From Fretibacterium sp. OH1220_COT-178 (lineage in GTDB: Bacteria > Synergistota > Synergistia > Synergistales > Aminobacteriaceae), in the NCBI RefSeq assembly GCF_003860125.1, contig NZ_RQYL01000020.1:1-60316 (forward strand): a stretch of DNA of 60,316 nucleotides, given 5' to 3'. This document shows, piece after piece, positions 43,404-52,293 of the stretch; positions within the stretch are counted from its first letter, which is position 1; every line of letters starts with the position of its first letter. The notes beneath the pieces were generated by a model. It was given only the letters and a program-made list of their open reading frames with translations, was not told where the DNA came from and ran no database searches. The translations under genes were made by a program, and so were the position numbers.

Positions 43404-44153
43404 GTGAAAGAGGAGACGGTGCGCTCGGTCGAACGCGCCTTCGCAGTGCTGAACGTCTTTACCCTGGACGAGCCGCAATTGACGCTGAACCGGATCGCCG
43501 AGAAGATCGGTTTGCCCATGAGCACGACCCTCCGCTTTCTGAACACCCTGGTCGGGGTGGGGGCCCTGAGCCGTACCGGCCAACGGACCTACTCCCTCGG
43601 CAGCAGAATCTATCTTCTGGGCGCCGTGGCTCGGGGGCACTACAAGCCGTACCAGGTGATCCATCCCTACATGGAGCGGATGCGGGACAAGACCAAGGAG
43701 GCCGTCTCCCTCTACGGCATCGAGGAGGAATGCCGGATCTGCTACGAGCACGTTCCGAGCCTTCTGACCATGCGGTGCGTCGTCCGGGTGGGCGACCGTT
43801 TTCCGCTGTGGGCCGGAGCGTCGGGCAAGGTGCTGTTGGCCTACGCCTCCGAGGACGTCGTCCGAAGAGAATTGGCGAAACTGACCCCCATCACCCGGGG
43901 GACGATTACCGACGAGGGCGCCTTCCGCAGGGACCTCGAGCTCATACGCAACCGGGAATACGCGATCAGTCGCGGAGAACGGGAGGACGGCATCCTCTCC
44001 ATCGCCGTCCCCATCTTCGACTGGCAGGGAAATGCCGTCTACGCCTTTTCTCTTGCCGGCCCGGCCCTGAGATTCACCGAAAAAAAGGCGGTCGGCCTCG
44101 TCCCGGAGATTCAGCAGCTCTGCGTCGAGATCTCCCGGAAACTTTTCGCCTGA
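43404..44153 (+). CDS. IclR-family transcriptional regulator
   Basis: 249 residues. HTH at about 1-65 (SVERAFAVLNVFTLDEPQLTLNRIAEKIGLPMSTTLRFLNTLV). IclR effector domain at about 80-245 (GASGKVLLAY, ITDEGAFRRDLELIRNREYAISRGEREDGILSIAVPIFD). The start is GTG 43404. It ends the catabolic gene run and probably senses its substrate; an inverted repeat with TTCC/GGAA arms lies near the operon promoter. The 102-base gap after the lyase gene holds an imperfect CCGGAGG/CCTTCCGG repeat. Confidence 0.93.
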   Translation: MKEETVRSVERAFAVLNVFTLDEPQLTLNRIAEKIGLPMSTTLRFLNTLVGVGALSRTGQRTYSLGSRIYLLGAVARGHYKPYQVIHPYMERMRDKTKEAVSLYGIEEECRICYEHVPSLLTMRCVVRVGDRFPLWAGASGKVLLAYASEDVVRRELAKLTPITRGTITDEGAFRRDLELIRNREYAISRGEREDGILSIAVPIFDWQGNAVYAFSLAGPALRFTEKKAVGLVPEIQQLCVEISRKLFA

Positions 44154-44530
44154 TCGGCCCCCTCGTTTCAAACAAAAACCGACGCCCGCCGCCCCAGTCC
44201 GCACTATCGGACCGGGGCCGCATTTTAGCCGTTCTTCCCCCTCGGAACGGTCCCCGCAGAAACGGCTTTTTGCAGAAGAGAGGTATGCGTGCTAAAATTT
44301 TGGAGATGAGAGTCGACCGAACCCCAACCTCTTTCCGAGCCATTCGCCAACGCCGAACAACGAACCAGTACGGAGATCGTCGCCCAAGCCCGCTCTCATC
44401 GCTTCAGTGAGCACACAAAGGAACCGCCCCAGATCGAAAGTTCGAGAAACAGGCGGGCGAGCGAAGAAAAGGACGAGGTATGCGAGCGACCTGAAATTGG
44501 AACAACAATCGAGACAGAGGTGATCGCATC
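44154..44530. other. Intergenic region with hairpin and promoter
   Basis: 377 bases. GTCCG...CGGAC inverted repeat near 44199-44214 followed by a T-containing stretch may end the IclR transcript. The gntP promoter is at 44270-44298 and leaves a leader of about 225 bases in which I recognise no gene or riboswitch. Confidence 0.55.
44270..44298 (+). promoter_or_regulatory. Promoter of the GntP-family permease gene
   Basis: TTGCAG (44270-44275), 17 bases, TAAAAT (44293-44298) preceded by TGC, giving an extended -10. Confidence 0.65.
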
Positions 44531-45892
44531 ATGGTATCGGGCTCTATGCTTCTTGTCATTCTTGTCGTATCGATCGTCATCATGGTCTTCATGATCTCCA
44601 AGTTTCGGATTCATCCGTTCGTATCGCTCTTCACCGTAGCGCTGCTCATGGGTCTGGCCTCCGGCATGCCCCTTCTGGAGGTGACCAACACCATATCCAC
44701 CGGTTTTGGAAACACGTGCCGCTCCATCGGCATCGTCATTCTGTTCGGCACGATCATCGGGGCGATGCTGGAGGGGAGCGGGGCCGCGATCACGATGGCG
44801 GACACCGTCCTGAAACGCGTGGGAGAAAAACGCCCCGCCCTGGCCATGAGCATCATCGGGTGGATCGTCTCCATCCCGGTCTTCTGCGACTCGGGCTTCG
44901 TCATCCTCTCCTCCCTCAACCGCTCCCTGGCCAAGCGCAGTGGAACCAGGATGGCGACCATGGCCATCGCGCTCTCCACAGGGCTTTACGCCACGCACAC
45001 CCTGGTTCCTCCGACCCCCGGCCCCATCGCCGCCGCAGGAAATCTGGGAGCGGATCTCGGGCTCGTCATCCTCTGGGGCGCCGCCGTATCGATCCCCGCC
45101 ATGTTGGCCGGCTATCTCTACGCCGTCACCGTGGGGAGCCGTATCGAGGTGAGGGCGTCGGACGACGACGACTGGGAAGCGCTGCTCCACCGTCACCTCA
45201 AACTTCCCTCCCCCACACAGGCGTTCGCCCCCATCGTCGTCCCGCTGCTCCTGATCGCCCTGAGTTCGGCAGTGAACTATCCCACCATCCTCGCCCTGGT
45301 CGGCAAGGGCTCGGCGCTTCACTCGGCGGCCTCCTTCATAGGCAGCCCCATGATCGCCCTCTTCGTCGGTCTGCTTCTCTGCATCCCGCTCGTCCCCTCC
45401 CACAGAGACAGAGGAGACGAGGACTGGAGCAACTGGCTCACCAAGGGCGTCAAGGACGGAGCCTCGATCATCATGATCACGGCCGCAGGGGGCAGCCTGG
45501 GAGCCATCATCGCCGCGACGAAGGTCGGTGCGTACATCGGCGAGCAGCTGGCGCAGTTCCGGCTCGGGGTCTTCCTTCCCTTCATCATCTCCGCAGCCCT
45601 GAAGACCGCTCAGGGCTCCTCCACCGTAGCGCTCATCACGACCTCCGGCATCGTCGCGCCGCTTCTTTCCTCTCTTGGCCTGGGAGCGCCCATGGGCGCG
45701 GTGCTCGCGACCCTTTCCATCGGATGCGGCGCCATGGTGGTCTCGCACGCAAACGACTCCTACTTCTGGGTCGTGACTCAGTTCTCGGATATGGAGGTCG
45801 GCGACGCCTACAAGGCCCAGACCGTCGCCACGTTCATCGAGGGGGTCGTAGGGGTGATCGGTGTTTGGATCGTCTCGCTGTTCCTGCTCTGA
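44531..45892 (+). CDS. GntP-family gluconate/glycerate-type permease
   Basis: Inner-membrane proton symporter, 453 residues, about 12 segments. GTIIGAMLEGSGAAITMADTVL, PVFCDSGFVILSSLNRSLAKRSG, THTLVPPTPGPIAAAGNLGADLG and LKTAQGSSTVALITTSGIVAPLL are GntP signatures. GAGGTG lies upstream of the ATG. It carries a sugar acid or hydroxy acid; the location after a shikimate/quinate-like locus suggests a related hydroxy acid. It has its own promoter. Confidence 0.92.
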   Translation: MVSGSMLLVILVVSIVIMVFMISKFRIHPFVSLFTVALLMGLASGMPLLEVTNTISTGFGNTCRSIGIVILFGTIIGAMLEGSGAAITMADTVLKRVGEKRPALAMSIIGWIVSIPVFCDSGFVILSSLNRSLAKRSGTRMATMAIALSTGLYATHTLVPPTPGPIAAAGNLGADLGLVILWGAAVSIPAMLAGYLYAVTVGSRIEVRASDDDDWEALLHRHLKLPSPTQAFAPIVVPLLLIALSSAVNYPTILALVGKGSALHSAASFIGSPMIALFVGLLLCIPLVPSHRDRGDEDWSNWLTKGVKDGASIIMITAAGGSLGAIIAATKVGAYIGEQLAQFRLGVFLPFIISAALKTAQGSSTVALITTSGIVAPLLSSLGLGAPMGAVLATLSIGCGAMVVSHANDSYFWVVTQFSDMEVGDAYKAQTVATFIEGVVGVIGVWIVSLFLL

Positions 45893-45981
45893 CCGCAGAC
45901 ACGGACCTGCGAACGGAGGCCCTCCGGCGAAACGGGCACGAAAATCATCGTCGGGAATGGAATGAGGATTGGAAGCACAAG

Positions 45982-46013
45982 ACAAAAGGGACGGGCCCGA
46001 AGGCTCGTCCCTT
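45982..46013. terminator. Bidirectional terminator between gntP and rpsI
   Basis: Twelve-base arms (45986-45997 and 46002-46013) with one G-U pair around CGAA. On the minus strand TTTTGTC follows (ending rplM-rpsI); on the plus strand TGTTTG follows, weaker. Confidence 0.83.
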
Positions 46014-46063
46014 GTTTGCCGCTTGCCGTGTGGTACGAATACCGCTCTTTTCCGCCGATCCGA

Positions 46064-46459
46064 TCAGCGCTTGGAGAACTGCCTCTTGCCCCGGGCGCCC
46101 TTCTGACCGAACTTCTTGCGCTCGACCATGCGGGGGTCCCGAGTCAGAAGCCCCTCCTTCTTCAAAGCGGGGCGCAGATCGGGGTTCATCCGAATAAGCG
46201 CGCGGGCGATCCCCATCTTGATTGCGCCCGCCTGTCCCGTCAACCCGCCTCCCGAGGCATTGACGAAGACGTCGACCTTCCCCTCCAGGTTCGCCACCTT
46301 CAGGGACTGCAAAACCTGCGCCTGCCAAACCAGGCGCGGGAAGTACTCCTCGACCGTCCGGTCGTTGATCTTGAGCTCTCCGTTGCCCGGGCAAAGCCTC
46401 ACGCGGGCCAGGGCGTTCTTGCGGCGGCCCGTTCCCCAGCAATAGCTATTTTCCTGCAT
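46064..46459 (-). CDS. rpsI: 30S ribosomal protein S9
   Basis: 131 residues. GTGRRKNALARVRL near the start, GGGLTGQAGAIKMGIARAL in the middle and the conserved basic end RDPRMVERKKFGQKGARGKRQFSKR. It lies 24 bases after rplM in the conserved L13-S9 operon. Confidence 0.98.
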   Translation of the reverse strand: MQENSYCWGTGRRKNALARVRLCPGNGELKINDRTVEEYFPRLVWQAQVLQSLKVANLEGKVDVFVNASGGGLTGQAGAIKMGIARALIRMNPDLRPALKKEGLLTRDPRMVERKKFGQKGARGKRQFSKR

Positions 46460-46483
46460 CTGCCTGTCCTCCTGCCTCGAAAC

Positions 46484-46915
46484 TTATATGTCAAGCGCTT
46501 CCGGCGCCTGAGCGACGTGGGGATGGTTGGGGCCCGTGTACACCTTGAGCTTGCTCGCATACTTCAGACGGGTCTTGGGAAGCATACCCTTCACGACGTG
46601 CTCGAACAGAAACTCCGGACGCTTCTCGAGCATCCTCTCCCAAGGGATGGAACGGTACCCGCCGGGATGGCCCGTATGGTAATGATAGTGGGACTGAGCG
46701 CCCTTGCGGCCCGTCAGCCTGACCTTGTCCGCGTTCACGACGATGACGTAATCCCCCGTATCCACGTGGGGCGTGAAGGTCGGCTTATGCTTGCCCGTCA
46801 GAACCCGCGCGATACGCGCCGCCAGACGACCGATGGGCCTGTCCGTCGCATCGACGATGAACCACTTTCTCTCCACCTGGCCGGGCTTGGCCAGATAGGA
46901 ACTGCTGCCTGCCAT
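46484..46915 (-). CDS. rplM: 50S ribosomal protein L13
   Basis: 143 residues, full length. WFIVDATDRPIGRLAARIARVLTGK, FTPHVDTGDYVIVVNA, HTGHPGGYRSIPWERML and VYTGPNHPHVAQAPE. GAGGAGG lies just upstream. First gene of the rplM-rpsI operon; the 210 bases before it hold its leader and GC-rich inverted repeats. Confidence 0.98.
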   Translation of the reverse strand: MAGSSSYLAKPGQVERKWFIVDATDRPIGRLAARIARVLTGKHKPTFTPHVDTGDYVIVVNADKVRLTGRKGAQSHYHYHTGHPGGYRSIPWERMLEKRPEFLFEHVVKGMLPKTRLKYASKLKVYTGPNHPHVAQAPEALDI

Positions 46916-47125
46916 CTTGTTTCCTCCTCAAACTCGAACCGGCCCCGCCTTCCAGGACGGCGTCCGTCGTTTTTTCATCTATATTTACAGCAGAACAACG
47001 CCTTTCTATCGTCAGGCCGACAAAACAAAGCCCTTTATCCACCTCGGATTTGTGGCAGGGGGCCATCCGGGAAGATCCGGCCTTCCAGCCGGCCGCTCGA
47101 TTCAAGCGTTGCGCCTTACAGACCT

Positions 47126-48154
47126 TTATTGTATACGAACCAGACGATCGTTCGCAAGTACCCCGGGCAACCTTCCGCGTTTCGCCACGGACCGGCCGTC
47201 GATCTCCTTCAGATCCATCGTCATGTCCATGGGAACCGCATGGGCGATGTAGCTCCCGACCCCGAACACATCCGCGCCGACCTCCGCGAGGTCGGCGATG
47301 CGCTTCGGGTTGAGTCCCCCGGAGACCACGATCTTCACACGGCCGAATCCCGCCTGATCCAGACGAAAACGCACTTCGCGCACCAGATCCAGGGTAACGC
47401 CGCCCCGCTCTCCGGGCGTGTCCAGACGTATGGCATCCAATCTGTCGCCCAACGCCTCGGCAAGCCTCAGGGACTCCTCGCACTCGTCCTTGAAGGTGTC
47501 CACCAGGAAAACCCGCCCCAGTCCGGCCGGAAGGGCCGCATCGTAAGCGCGGGCCAGCTGCAGGGTATCCCCCACGATCAGAACCGCCGCATGGGGTACG
47601 GTCCCCGAGGGCTCGAGGCCGCAGAGCTTCGCGCCCAGAACCGAGCTCGCCCCCGCACAGCCCCCGACCTGAACCGCGACCGCATCCATGACGGAGGCCA
47701 CGGCGGGATGAACGTGACGCGCGCCAAAGGAGAGCACGGGCTTGCCTCCCGCCGCGTCGACGCACTCGCGCGCCGCCGTCGCCCAGGCCGTGGAGCTCGA
47801 GAGAAAACCCAGAAGGGTCGTCTCGTAGACGCCAAACGCTCCATAGGGACCTCGAATGCGGACCAACGTCTCCTTCGGGGCAAAACGCTCCCCCTCCGGC
47901 AGCGCCTCGACCTCCACCGGAAGCCCCTTCAGGAGCTCCATCAGCTCGGCGAGCCCCGCAAACAAACCGGAGGAACGCGTAAAGATCTCCGCCGTGACGG
48001 GAACATCCAACCGGCCCGTGGAGGCCAGCACGTCCCGGGTGTTGACGAAGTAGACATCCGTCGTCGCCCCCGAGCGTATTTCCTCGTGCGTGGCGCTCAA
48101 AAGACGACGTTTCTCGGTCTTGAAATCCGTTACATCCCTCAGGGAATTCAGCAT
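47126..48154 (-). CDS. Nicotinate phosphoribosyltransferase
   Basis: Makes nicotinate mononucleotide from nicotinate and PRPP in NAD salvage. 342 residues, the shorter form of the family. RRLLSATHEEIRSGATTDVYFVNTRDVL at the start, FGARHVHPAVASVMDAVAVQVGGCAGASSV, VDTFKDECEESLRLAEAL, LDTPGERGG, and the phosphate site KIVVSGGLNPKRI. ATG 48154 is chosen because upstream codons lie in secG. secG ends 24 bases before it. Confidence 0.9.
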   Translation of the reverse strand: MLNSLRDVTDFKTEKRRLLSATHEEIRSGATTDVYFVNTRDVLASTGRLDVPVTAEIFTRSSGLFAGLAELMELLKGLPVEVEALPEGERFAPKETLVRIRGPYGAFGVYETTLLGFLSSSTAWATAARECVDAAGGKPVLSFGARHVHPAVASVMDAVAVQVGGCAGASSVLGAKLCGLEPSGTVPHAAVLIVGDTLQLARAYDAALPAGLGRVFLVDTFKDECEESLRLAEALGDRLDAIRLDTPGERGGVTLDLVREVRFRLDQAGFGRVKIVVSGGLNPKRIADLAEVGADVFGVGSYIAHAVPMDMTMDLKEIDGRSVAKRGRLPGVLANDRLVRIQ

Positions 48155-48177
48155 CGCATCAACGCGTCCGGCCTCCG

Positions 48178-48399
48178 TCAGGGCAACAGGGCAAGGACGA
48201 GGGAGGTCAGCATGAACACGGAGGCGAGGACGACCGTAACCTTCGTCAGCCCCGTGAAACGCTGCCACTGCCCCGTATCCGCCTGAGTTCCGCCCCCGAA
48301 GACGCCCGAGAAGCCCCCCTGTTTGCGATGCTGCGCCAGCACCACAATCATCAGCAGCACGGCAATCACAATATGCACCAAAGAAAGCAAAGTCCGCAC
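48178..48399 (-). CDS. secG: Preprotein translocase subunit SecG
   Basis: 73 residues: two membrane helices (LLSLVHIVIAVLLMIVVLAQ and KVTVVLASVFMLTSLVLALL) flanking QGGFSGVFGGG. The start is GTG 48399 because GGAGGAG lies 7 bases upstream. Part of SecYEG. Confidence 0.9.
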   Translation of the reverse strand: MRTLLSLVHIVIAVLLMIVVLAQHRKQGGFSGVFGGGTQADTGQWQRFTGLTKVTVVLASVFMLTSLVLALLP

Positions 48400-48478
48400 C
48401 TGAAAACTCCTCCTCCGGAAAAAATCGGAGCGCTCTCGAAGGATCGAACGCCCGATCATTTGTCAAGCATTCATTTTA

Positions 48479-49099
48479 TCATACATCCACCGCATGCGGG
48501 GAATCCCCCGAACTTCCTTCACAGGACAGAAGCTCCTGCAAAACCCGGAGGGCGGCGGCACGGTGCGATATGGCGTTCTTCACGGCAGCCGGCAGAGCGG
48601 CGAACGAGACGTCGAAACCGTCCGGCAAAAAGAGCGGATCGTAGCCGAAGCCCCCCTCTCCCGACGGATGCTCCGCGAGCCGGCCCGGGCAGTCCCCCTC
48701 GCAGACCAGGGTCCATGCCCCGGGGATCGACAGGGCCAGGGCTGCGACGAAGCGGGCCCTGCGATCCTTCCGCCCCGCCATCCCGCCCAAAAGCCAGCGA
48801 TTTCGATCCTCGTCCGTCCCCTCCACGATGCGGGCGGAGCGGACGCCCGGCCCCCATTCCAGTGCCGCAACCTCGAGGCCGCTGTCGTCCGCCAGGCTCG
48901 GCAGACCCGACGCCCGAGCCCAGGCCCGAGCCTTCAGCATGGCATTGACCGCGTAGGTGTCCCCCGTCTCGTCCACGACGAGGGCACCGACCTCCGGAGC
49001 GAACAAAAGACGCCCGACGAAGGAATCCGGCAGCATCGCCCGGAACTCCTCGTACTTGCCCCGGTTCCCCGTGGCCAGGAGCAGCGTTTCAAAAAACAA
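48479..49099 (-). CDS. rdgB: XTP/dITP diphosphatase (RdgB/HAM1)
   Basis: Removes non-canonical purine triphosphates. 206 residues: LLLATGNRGKYEEF, SLADDSGLEVAAL, GPGVRSARI, GEGGFGYDPLFLP, and the final KNAISHRAAALR. Its start overlaps rph by 11 bases. Confidence 0.95.
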   Translation of the reverse strand: MFFETLLLATGNRGKYEEFRAMLPDSFVGRLLFAPEVGALVVDETGDTYAVNAMLKARAWARASGLPSLADDSGLEVAALEWGPGVRSARIVEGTDEDRNRWLLGGMAGRKDRRARFVAALALSIPGAWTLVCEGDCPGRLAEHPSGEGGFGYDPLFLPDGFDVSFAALPAAVKNAISHRAAALRVLQELLSCEGSSGDSPHAVDV

Positions 49100-49847
49100 G
49101 GGGGGCCCGCTCCTCCTCCGAGAGCGCCAGGGCCGAGAGCTGGCGCTCTCGGATCTCGCGGCACCCTTTCAGACAGAGGTCGAAGATGCGGTCGGCCTCG
49201 GACCGAGAAAAAGGGGCCTCCTCCCCGGTCCCCTGGATTTCGACGAAACGATCGGCGTGATCGGCAACGACGTTGACGTCGGCGCTCGCCGCCCGATCCT
49301 CCGCGCTGTCGAGGTCGAGGCAGGCAACGCCCCCGACGATCCCCGCACTGATGGCGGAGACGCACGACACAAGCGGCAGCGCGCCGAATGCCCCCCCGTC
49401 CCGAAGGGTCCTCAGGGCGTCCACCAGGGCGACGTACCCGCCGTTCACGGACGCCACGCGCGTCCCTCCGTCGGCCTGGAGGACATCGCAGTCTATGGTG
49501 ACGGTACGCGGCCCCAGACGATGCAGATCCACGGAGATCCGAAGAGCCCGGCCGATCAGGCGCTGGATCTCCGCGCTGCGCCCGCTGATCCCGGACCGGG
49601 AGGCGCGCTGAGTCCGGCGATCCGTGGAACGGGGCAACATCGCGTACTCCGCGGTAATCCAGCCCTGATCCGTGCCGCGCAGGAAGAGGGGCACCCTGTC
49701 CTCGACGGTGGCAGTGCAGAGGACCCGGGTCTCGCCGAGTACGGCCAGCACGGAGCCCTCCGCATAACGCGTGTAATGCCGCTCGAAGGACACGGGGCGC
49801 AACGCATCGTACGGCCGTGTTCTCCGCTCCGGAACCGTGCCGTCCAT
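49089..49847 (-). CDS. rph: Ribonuclease PH
   Basis: Phosphorolytic 3'-5' exoribonuclease that finishes tRNA 3' ends; 252 residues. YAEGSVLAVLGETRVLCTATVE, GWITAEYAMLPRSTDRRTQRASRSGISGRSAEIQRLIGR, RTVTIDCDVLQADGGTRVASVNGG, DLDSAEDRAASADVNVV. Full length. It is one base from the GerMN gene upstream. Confidence 0.97.
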   Translation of the reverse strand: MDGTVPERRTRPYDALRPVSFERHYTRYAEGSVLAVLGETRVLCTATVEDRVPLFLRGTDQGWITAEYAMLPRSTDRRTQRASRSGISGRSAEIQRLIGRALRISVDLHRLGPRTVTIDCDVLQADGGTRVASVNGGYVALVDALRTLRDGGAFGALPLVSCVSAISAGIVGGVACLDLDSAEDRAASADVNVVADHADRFVEIQGTGEEAPFSRSEADRIFDLCLKGCREIRERQLSALALSEEERAPLVF

Positions 49848-49848
49848 C

Positions 49849-50562
49849 CTACGAGCGCGGCAGCTGCCAGGGCACGGTCAGGTCGACAGGCGCCCCGGCC
49901 GAGGCGACCGCGCCATCGATCAAAAAGCGAACTTTCACGATGGGCGGAAAATTGTCCTGCATCGTCCGTACGATGCCCGTGATCAAAAACTGGCTGTTCC
50001 GCTGCCCGAGCTTGGCCAGAGCCTGTGCGAAGGCCCCGGACAGGTCCAGAAAAACCGTGTCCGCCCCTCGGAACACGTGCAGCACGCGCACGCCGGTCTC
50101 GGCCGTCTCGATGCCGCTCAGAACCAGGACGGCATGGACGGCGTCCCTGATGTTGTCCTCCTGGGCGTGCGAGACGAATCGGCGGGTCTCCTCGGCCAGC
50201 CCCCCATTCTTCAGGTGATAGAGCTTCAGGGAGAGCTGCTGGACATCCAGCTTCTGCCCGGAGGAAACCGGCACCGGCCTGGACCTTTCCTTTTCCGTGA
50301 AAGCCTCGAGCTCCTGCCTGTTCTCGACCCTGTTGTCCTTCTGCAGGAAACGCGTGTTCAGAAAACCCATCATCCAGGATGTCCCTAGATATCCGGCGAC
50401 GAAGCAGAACAGGATCACCCCAAGCCAGGACAAGAGGCGCAACATCAGAGGAGCGCGTTTTTTTTCCGCTTTGCGGGCCTCCCGCCCGCGACGGCGCGAC
50501 CTCCAGTCGAAGTCCTCTTCATCCCTGTAACGGCCGGCAGGATTATCCTCTCGACGCACCAT
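49849..50562 (-). CDS. GerMN-domain envelope protein
   Basis: 237 residues. A highly charged cytoplasmic N-terminus (about 1-40) leads to one membrane helix (LLSWLGVILFCFVAGYLGTSWMMGF). The outer part ends with the GerMN fold (LVLSGIETAETGVRVLHVFRGADTVFLDLSGAF, then FLITGIVRTMQDNFPPIVKVRFLIDG). ATG 50562 has AGGGGGA 7 bases upstream; ATG 50568 abuts the same motif. GerMN proteins bind wall or cell-division partners; here it sits directly beside a cell-wall amidase, which supports that role. Confidence 0.85.
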   Translation of the reverse strand: MVRREDNPAGRYRDEEDFDWRSRRRGREARKAEKKRAPLMLRLLSWLGVILFCFVAGYLGTSWMMGFLNTRFLQKDNRVENRQELEAFTEKERSRPVPVSSGQKLDVQQLSLKLYHLKNGGLAEETRRFVSHAQEDNIRDAVHAVLVLSGIETAETGVRVLHVFRGADTVFLDLSGAFAQALAKLGQRNSQFLITGIVRTMQDNFPPIVKVRFLIDGAVASAGAPVDLTVPWQLPRS

Positions 50563-50601
50563 GGTCATTCCCCCTACACCCTGCGCACTTGCGCGGCAAT
50601 A

Positions 50602-52293
50602 TCATTTCAGGTAGTCGACGATCCCCGCAGCCATGGCCTCGGCGATCCTCCTTTGGTACCCCGGATGAGCCAACAGCTTCGCCTCCTTGGCGTTCGTCAC
50701 GAAACCGGTCTCCAAAAGCACCGCCGGCATCGCGGCTCCCCTCAGCACGAAGAAGGGCGCCTGGGCGACCCGCCTCATGGGAATCCCCTGCCGTTTTCCG
50801 GCCCCGAACAGGGACTCCGCCAGCTCCGTGCTCTCGCTGATCTTGTTGTTCTGCTGCATGTCGCCCAGGATACGGAGCAGGAGCTCCGTCTTGCGGTCCA
50901 CCGCCGCAGCACCGCCGGACTTCTCCTCAACGTACTCGCGGTTCTCGATCTTCGCCAGCGCAAGCGCGTCCTTGTCCGTCGGCAGAGCCATGATATAGAT
51001 CTCGAAACCTGCGGTGTTCCGCAAGGACGGCAGGGAATTGGCATGGATGCTGACGAAGACATCCGCGTCGGCCCGATTGGCGATCTCCGTCCGCTCCTGG
51101 AGCTTCAGGTAGACGTCGGTCCTGCGGGTCATGACCACCTCGAACCCCTTGGCCCTCAGGACGCCCTCCAGGGCCAGCCCGATCCCCAGGTTGATGTCCT
51201 TCTCGCGCACGCCGTTGGCCACAGCCCCCGGGTCCTTTCCTCCATGCCCGGGATCCAGGACGGCCAGGCGCTTCCCCTTCCTCCCCGCCGGAGCGCGCGT
51301 TACCTTCCTTTCGGGAACCGGCGGCGGCACCGGAGAGGGCTCGGGGACCGGGGCCGGCAGGACGCGAATATCGGCCGGCGATTCGAAGAAAAAGTCCAGG
51401 ACGATGCGGCGGGGCGCATCCAGGGCCAAACGTTCCACCCGAACGCTCTTGGAATCGAAAACCAGCGAGACCCCCGAAGGCCCCCTCACCAGCTCGGCCG
51501 TGACGTTGCCATAAGGGGACGGCAACCCCTCGGGGGCCTCCACGGCGCCCGAGAACAGCACCCGAACCCTGCCGCCCTCGATCCTCATCTCCGGTTCCGC
51601 CCCATCGTTGCAGTCGATCACGGCCCGAACGCGCTCCCGCGAGGTGCTCCACCGCAGGGCCCGAATCTCTCCCTTGTTTTTCTCCGGCTGCGGCGTCCCC
51701 GCCTTCGGCAGAGGACGAGCCGCTTCCGCAACCCGAGGCTGCTCCCGGGGCCTTTCCCTTACGGGCTCCGGCGCTGCCTCCTCCTCCCCGGATCGGGCGG
51801 GCGGGGCCTCTGCGGCCGCAGGCGGCTCCTGAGGGGAGGGAGGCGTGTTCGCGGAGGGCGCATCCAGGTCAACCTCGAAGCGCAGCCGATTCCCCGCGCC
51901 CGAGCCGGATACCCTCTGAAACAGGGTCAGGGCGGACGGAATGTCCAGCCACCATCGACCGTCGCGCTCGAAGGCCGCCGCATAAAGCGGAACGAGGTTA
52001 AGATCCTTCCATGCAGCCACGGCGTTCAGGACGACTCGGATCCGCACGTCGTCCCGCACGAGGTGAAGCTCCTCCCCCGCCGCCGAGGCCTGAAACCCCA
52101 AAAGCGCTCCCGTATCCGCCAGGGAGACCCAGGGTTCCGACCCCGACCCGCTCGTCGTCGGGACGGACCCCAGGGCGTTTCCGCCCCGATAAAGGGTGGC
52201 ACTCCCCCACGCCGGGCCCGCGGCCAGCACGGAAAGCAGCAGGAAGAGGCCGAAAATCAGCACGGGACATCTGGGACAGTTCAGGGGACGCAT
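50602..52293 (-). CDS. N-acetylmuramoyl-L-alanine amidase with AMIN domain
   Basis: Cuts the bond between MurNAc and the stem peptide in the periplasm. 563 residues: signal peptide (about 1-30), a copper-amine-oxidase-N-like repeat region (about 30-145), a Pro/Glu/Arg-rich linker, an AMIN domain (about 215-310), a Pro-rich linker, and an Amidase_3 domain (about 345-560). Zinc residues are in LDPGHGGKDPGA, the following Glu region REKDIN, and VSIHANS; the catalytic Glu is in LLETGFVTN. The stop of threonine aldolase abuts its ATG with no gap. Confidence 0.94.
   Translation of the reverse strand: MRPLNCPRCPVLIFGLFLLLSVLAAGPAWGSATLYRGGNALGSVPTTSGSGSEPWVSLADTGALLGFQASAAGEELHLVRDDVRIRVVLNAVAAWKDLNLVPLYAAAFERDGRWWLDIPSALTLFQRVSGSGAGNRLRFEVDLDAPSANTPPSPQEPPAAAEAPPARSGEEEAAPEPVRERPREQPRVAEAARPLPKAGTPQPEKNKGEIRALRWSTSRERVRAVIDCNDGAEPEMRIEGGRVRVLFSGAVEAPEGLPSPYGNVTAELVRGPSGVSLVFDSKSVRVERLALDAPRRIVLDFFFESPADIRVLPAPVPEPSPVPPPVPERKVTRAPAGRKGKRLAVLDPGHGGKDPGAVANGVREKDINLGIGLALEGVLRAKGFEVVMTRRTDVYLKLQERTEIANRADADVFVSIHANSLPSLRNTAGFEIYIMALPTDKDALALAKIENREYVEEKSGGAAAVDRKTELLLRILGDMQQNNKISESTELAESLFGAGKRQGIPMRRVAQAPFFVLRGAAMPAVLLETGFVTNAKEAKLLAHPGYQRRIAEAMAAGIVDYLK

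Noticed and set aside
45962-48286. 774-codon plus-strand frame opposite rpsI, rplM and the nicotinate phosphoribosyltransferase gene
   Set aside because: Runs antisense through two ribosomal protein genes; composition is typical of a shadow frame.
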